A DNA stretch of 64,000 nt. Source: Pseudomonas mohnii (lineage in GTDB: Bacteria; Pseudomonadota; Gammaproteobacteria; Pseudomonadales; Pseudomonadaceae). The stretch is from assembly GCF_900105115.1 (NCBI RefSeq), contig NZ_FNRV01000001.1:4193501-4257500 (forward strand), in the 5' to 3' direction. Made by a program: the position numbers and the translations under genes. This document shows positions 59,646-64,000 of the stretch, one piece after another. The stretch's first letter is position 1. The number at the start of each line of letters is the position of its first letter. Under the pieces are notes generated by a model. It searched no databases. It was given only the letters and a program-made list of their open reading frames with translations, and had not been told where the DNA came from.

Positions 59646-61370
59646 GTGGAGCTTTTATCTGGCGGTGAAATGATCGTCCGCTTTTTGCGTGACGAGGGCG
59701 TCAAGTATATCTATGGGTACCCGGGTGGTGCCGCATTGCATATCTACGATGCACTGTTCAAAGAACCATCCGTTCAGCACATTCTTGTCCGTCATGAGCA
59801 GGCTGCCACTCACATGGCTGACGGTTATGCGCGCGCCACTGGCAAGGCCGGTGTCGTACTGGTGACATCCGGACCGGGTGCGACTAACGTCATTACCGGT
59901 ATCGCCACTGCGTACATGGACTCAATCCCGATGGTGATTCTGACCGCCCAGGTGCCGAGCACCATGGTCGGCACGGATGCATTCCAGGAAACCGACATGA
60001 TCGGTATCTCCCGGCCGATCGTGAAGCACAGCTTCATGATCAAGCACCCATCGGAAATCCCGGAAGTCATGAAGAAGGCTTTCTACCTGGCGCAATCCGG
60101 TCGTCCGGGCCCGGTCGTTGTCGATATCCCGAAAGACATGACCAATCCGGCCGAGAAGTTCGAATACGTCTTCCCGAAAAAAGCCAAGCTGCGTTCCTAC
60201 AGCCCAGCAGTGCGTGGCCATTCGGGCCAGATCCGCAAAGCCGTGGAAATGCTGTTGGCGGCCAAGCGGCCAATCATCTATGCCGGTGGCGGCGTCATCA
60301 TGGGCAACGGTTCCGCGCCGTTGACCGAGTTGGCGCAACTGCTGAACGCACCGGTCACCAATACCTTGATGGGCCTTGGCGCCTATCCGGGTAACGACCG
60401 CCAGTTCGTCGGCATGCTCGGTATGCATGGCAGCTACACCGCCAACCTGACGATGCACCATGCCGATGTGATCCTTGCAGTCGGCGCGCGCTTCGACGAT
60501 CGCGTTATCAATGGTGCGTCGAAGTTTTGCCCGAATGCCAAGATCATTCATGTCGACATCGACCCGGCTTCGATCTCCAAGACCATCAAGGCCGACGTTC
60601 CTATCGTGGGTCCGGTGGAAAGCGTACTGACCGAAATGGTCGCTACCTTCAAGGAAATCGGCGAGGCCCCGAACAAGGAAGCTGTAGCCACCTGGTGGAA
60701 GCAGATTGAAGAGTGGCGTGGTGATCGCGACATGTTCCCTTACAACAAGGGTGATGGCAGCATTATCAAGCCTCAGACTGTGATCGAGACGCTGAGCGAA
60801 GTGACCCATGGCGATGCCTATGTGTCCTCCGACGTGGGTCAACATCAGATGTACGCGGCCCAGTACTACCGTTTCAACAAGCCGAATCGCTGGATCAATT
60901 CCGGCGGCCTGGGCACGATGGGCTTCGGTTTGCCGGCTGCGATGGGCGTGAAACTGAATTTCCCGGATGCTGAAGTCGCCTGTGTGACCGGCGAGGGCAG
61001 CATTCAGATGAACATTCAGGAGTTGTCGACCTGTCTGCAACATGGCTTGCCACTGAAGATCATTCTGCTCAACAACGGCGTGCTCGGCATGGTCCGCCAA
61101 TGGCAGGACATGAGCTACGGTGCGCGTCACTCGCATTCCTACATGGAATCGTTGCCGGACTTCGTCAAGTTGGCTGAAGCCTATGGTCACGTTGGCATGC
61201 GCATCACCGACTTGAAGGATTTGAAGCCGATGATGGAGGAAGCGTTCGCGATGAAGGATCGCCTGGTGTTCCTTGACATCAAGGTCGACGCCAACGAGCA
61301 CGTCTACCCGATGCAGATCAAAGACGGCTCCATGCGCGATATGTGGCTGAGCAAGACGGAGCGTACTTAA
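59646..61370 (+). CDS. ilvI: Acetolactate synthase, large subunit (type III)
   Basis: First common step of valine, leucine and isoleucine synthesis; ThDP, FAD and Mg dependent. 574 residues from the GTG at 59646 ([20 protein letters not shown]) with AGAGGTG upstream; a GTG three codons earlier is the alternative. Motifs: [20 protein letters not shown] with the catalytic glutamate, and the ThDP-binding [19 protein letters not shown] followed by LNNG. It is followed by ilvH after 2 bases. Confidence 0.96.
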   Translation: MELLSGGEMIVRFLRDEGVKYIYGYPGGAALHIYDALFKEPSVQHILVRHEQAATHMADGYARATGKAGVVLVTSGPGATNVITGIATAYMDSIPMVILTAQVPSTMVGTDAFQETDMIGISRPIVKHSFMIKHPSEIPEVMKKAFYLAQSGRPGPVVVDIPKDMTNPAEKFEYVFPKKAKLRSYSPAVRGHSGQIRKAVEMLLAAKRPIIYAGGGVIMGNGSAPLTELAQLLNAPVTNTLMGLGAYPGNDRQFVGMLGMHGSYTANLTMHHADVILAVGARFDDRVINGASKFCPNAKIIHVDIDPASISKTIKADVPIVGPVESVLTEMVATFKEIGEAPNKEAVATWWKQIEEWRGDRDMFPYNKGDGSIIKPQTVIETLSEVTHGDAYVSSDVGQHQMYAAQYYRFNKPNRWINSGGLGTMGFGLPAAMGVKLNFPDAEVACVTGEGSIQMNIQELSTCLQHGLPLKIILLNNGVLGMVRQWQDMSYGARHSHSYMESLPDFVKLAEAYGHVGMRITDLKDLKPMMEEAFAMKDRLVFLDIKVDANEHVYPMQIKDGSMRDMWLSKTERT

Positions 61371-61372
61371 TC

Positions 61373-61864
61373 ATGCGGCACATTATTTCCTTGCTTCTGG
61401 AAAACGAACCCGGCGCTTTGTCTCGCGTAGTCGGCCTGTTCTCGCAGCGCAACTACAACATCGAAAGCCTGACTGTGGCGCCAACCGAAGACCCGACCCT
61501 GTCGCGTCTGACGCTGACCACTGTCGGCCATGATGAGATCATCGAGCAGATCACCAAAAACCTGAACAAGCTGATCGAAGTGGTAAAACTGGTCGACCTG
61601 TCGGAGAGTGCTCACATCGAGCGCGAACTGATGCTGGTCAAGGTCAAAGCCACCGGCGCCCAACGCGCCGAGATCAAGCGCACCACCGATATTTACCGTG
61701 GGCAGATCGTCGATGTCAGCGCCAGCGTGTATACCGTTCAATTGACCGGTACCAGCGACAAGCTCGACAGCTTCATTCAGTCCATCGGCACCGCCTCGAT
61801 CCTGGAAACTGTACGCAGTGGCGTCACCGGGATTGCGCGCGGCGACAAAGTACTCAGCATCTAA
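61373..61864 (+). CDS. ilvH: Acetolactate synthase, small regulatory subunit
   Basis: Gives acetolactate synthase its activity and valine feedback. 163 residues with an N-terminal ACT domain (MRHIISLLLENEPGALSRVV, FSQRNYNIESLTV) and the C-terminal half ERELMLVKVKATGAQRAEI. The ATG at 61373 follows the ilvI stop directly. Confidence 0.97.
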   Translation: MRHIISLLLENEPGALSRVVGLFSQRNYNIESLTVAPTEDPTLSRLTLTTVGHDEIIEQITKNLNKLIEVVKLVDLSESAHIERELMLVKVKATGAQRAEIKRTTDIYRGQIVDVSASVYTVQLTGTSDKLDSFIQSIGTASILETVRSGVTGIARGDKVLSI

Positions 61865-61903
61865 ACCAAATTAGCGAATGGCCTGAACGGCCTGGATATA
61901 TAG

Positions 61904-62929
<1,026 letters not shown>

Positions 62930-62945
62930 GTCACGCCCTTGTACG

Positions 62946-62972
62946 AAAAACGCGGCCCAGGCCGCGTTTTTT
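62946..62972 (+). terminator. Terminator of ilvIHC
   Basis: AAAAACGCGGC / GCCGCGTTTTT, a perfect 11-bp stem with a four-base loop and T run, 17 bases past the ilvC stop. Confidence 0.93.
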
Positions 62973-63074
62973 CGTTTGGCGGGCCGGTTCTGGTATAAAG
63001 CTGCATCGTTTGCGGTGCGAACCGTTGCCGCAGACATCTGTCGAAACTTTCCACCCCGTTGCAAGGTATTGTCC

Positions 63075-63932
63075 ATGAGCGAACGTCCCGAAGAGCCAAA
63101 CCAGGCTTCTGACGCCGAAAGCCTGCTGCCCATCGATGAGCATGTTGAAGAAGGGCATGACGCTGAAGGCCGTAAAGTCCGGCATCGTGGTATCTATCTT
63201 CTGCCGAATCTGTTCACCACTGCGAATCTGTTCGCAGGGTTTTACTCCATCATTAACTCCATGAGCGCACAGAGCGCCCTGAGTGCGGGTGATTCGATTG
63301 GCGCGAGCAAGTATTTTGCTTTCGCAGCCATCGCGATTTTCGTCGCCATGGTGCTCGACGGTCTCGATGGCCGTGTCGCGCGCATGACCAATACCCAGAG
63401 TGCCTTCGGTGCCGAGTACGACTCGCTGTCGGACATGGTTGCCTTCGGTGTTGCACCTGCCTTGCTGGCATTTGGTTGGGCGCTGGGCGACATGGGCAAG
63501 GTCGGCTGGATGGTGGCTTTCATCTATGTAGCTGGCGCGGCGTTGCGGCTGGCGCGTTTCAACACCCAGGTCGGCACCGCCGATAAGCGCTACTTCATTG
63601 GCCTGGCCAGTCCGGCTGCTGCTGGCGTCGTGGCAGGGATTGTCTGGGCGTTCAGTGACTACGGTATCCAGGGATCCAAGATGTCCTTCCTGGTGGCGTT
63701 AATGGTCGCGGCTGCGGGCATGCTCATGGTCAGCAACATCAAGTACAACAGCTTCAAGGAGCTGGACCTCAAGGGGCGGGTTCCTTTCGTGGCAATCCTG
63801 GCCGTGGTGCTGGTCTTCGCCGTAGTATTCAGTGATCCTCCGCGCATCCTGCTGCTGGTTTTCCTCGCCTACGCGGCTTCCGGTCCGGTGCAGTACTTGT
63901 TACATCTTCGTCGGCGCAAAAGCGTCGATTGA
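63075..63932 (+). CDS. pssA: CDP-diacylglycerol-serine O-phosphatidyltransferase
   Basis: Makes phosphatidylserine, precursor of phosphatidylethanolamine, in the inner membrane. 285 residues: a cytoplasmic acidic N-terminus, then the CDP-alcohol phosphotransferase signature DGLDGRVARMTNTQSAFGAE then YDSLSD with the metal aspartates, among about eight membrane helices. The start at 63075 (MSERPEEPNQASDAES) has AAGGTA upstream. It is the membrane-bound type II enzyme, not the E. coli PLD-like type. Confidence 0.94.
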   Translation: MSERPEEPNQASDAESLLPIDEHVEEGHDAEGRKVRHRGIYLLPNLFTTANLFAGFYSIINSMSAQSALSAGDSIGASKYFAFAAIAIFVAMVLDGLDGRVARMTNTQSAFGAEYDSLSDMVAFGVAPALLAFGWALGDMGKVGWMVAFIYVAGAALRLARFNTQVGTADKRYFIGLASPAAAGVVAGIVWAFSDYGIQGSKMSFLVALMVAAAGMLMVSNIKYNSFKELDLKGRVPFVAILAVVLVFAVVFSDPPRILLLVFLAYAASGPVQYLLHLRRRKSVD

Positions 63933-63946
63933 TGTAATTTCCCTCA

Positions 63947-63992
63947 TACTCCGCAGTCTGTTGGTGCATCTGTTCTCCAATGCTGCGGAGTA
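63947..63992. other. Inverted repeat after pssA
   Basis: Perfect 10-bp arms TACTCCGCAG (63947-63956) and CTGCGGAGTA (63983-63992) around 26 bases, with no T run. It lies just before an ATG at 63996, which may start the next gene outside the window. Confidence 0.5.
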
Positions 63993-64000
63993 GCCATGCT

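Overview
The window is ordinary chromosome from a fluorescent Pseudomonas, most likely of the P. fluorescens species complex. This rests on high GC, REP-type hairpins built on the core TGTAGGAGCGAGC, and gene order that follows P. aeruginosa in long blocks (ileS-lspA-fkpB-ispH, pilSR-bamD-rluD-clpB, ndh-yacG-coaE-pilD-pilC, acs-pgi-panDCB-folK-pcnB-cbrBA-gluQ-dksA, mrcB-lpoP, ilvIHC-pssA). I see no phage, insertion sequence, integrase, CRISPR array or rRNA operon.

Layout. 1-3.7 kb: 3' end of ileS, then lspA, fkpB and ispH. 3.7-11.6 kb: type IV pilus minor pilin genes (fimT, fimU, pilVWX, a small secreted EF-hand protein, pilE), thiO, and the pilS-pilR regulators. 11.7-17.5 kb: envelope and stress genes (bamD, rluD-pgeF, clpB behind a sigma-32 type promoter). 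17.6-18.2 kb: tRNA cluster Asn-Pro-Lys-Pro. 18.3-24.5 kb: a chemoreceptor, type II NADH dehydrogenase, small conserved genes and yacG. 24.5-28 kb: coaE-pilD-pilC and divergent pilA. 28-36 kb: a BON protein, a large AsmA-like DUF748 protein, a methyltransferase, an MpaB-like protein and acsA. 36-42.4 kb: pgi, pantothenate genes panD, panC, panB, then folK and pcnB. 42.5-47.7 kb: the carbon-catabolite system crcZ-cbrB-cbrA-cbrX. 47.8-53.9 kb: gluQ, dksA, an aminotransferase-sfsA pair, a Rieske protein, the Fur-controlled sRNA prrF, cbpA, and TfoX-like and pentapeptide proteins. 54-64 kb: a kinase fusion, mrcB with its partner lpoP, yqcC, the ilvIHC branched-chain amino acid genes with a long leader, and pssA.

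Working together. The pilus genes are dispersed but regulated together: PilS/PilR would act with sigma-54 on pilA, which has a good -24/-12 element and an upstream TGACA-N5-TGTCA palindrome. Yet the set looks incomplete. The extension ATPase gene pilB is absent from its usual place beside pilC, leaving what looks like only its last 13 codons, which carry the pilC ribosome binding site. pilY1 is also absent from its place between pilX and pilE, where a 137-residue EF-hand protein sits. CbrX/CbrA/CbrB and the sigma-54-dependent sRNA CrcZ form one carbon/nitrogen regulatory module in a single stretch. Iron control appears as a Fur box overlapping the prrF promoter.

The most interesting points for follow-up are the reduced pilus locus, the structured leader and branched-chain-rich short reading frame before ilvI, the two sRNAs, and a tRNA-Pro duplicate that lies directly behind a terminator. 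I did not find a clearly new multi-gene system.
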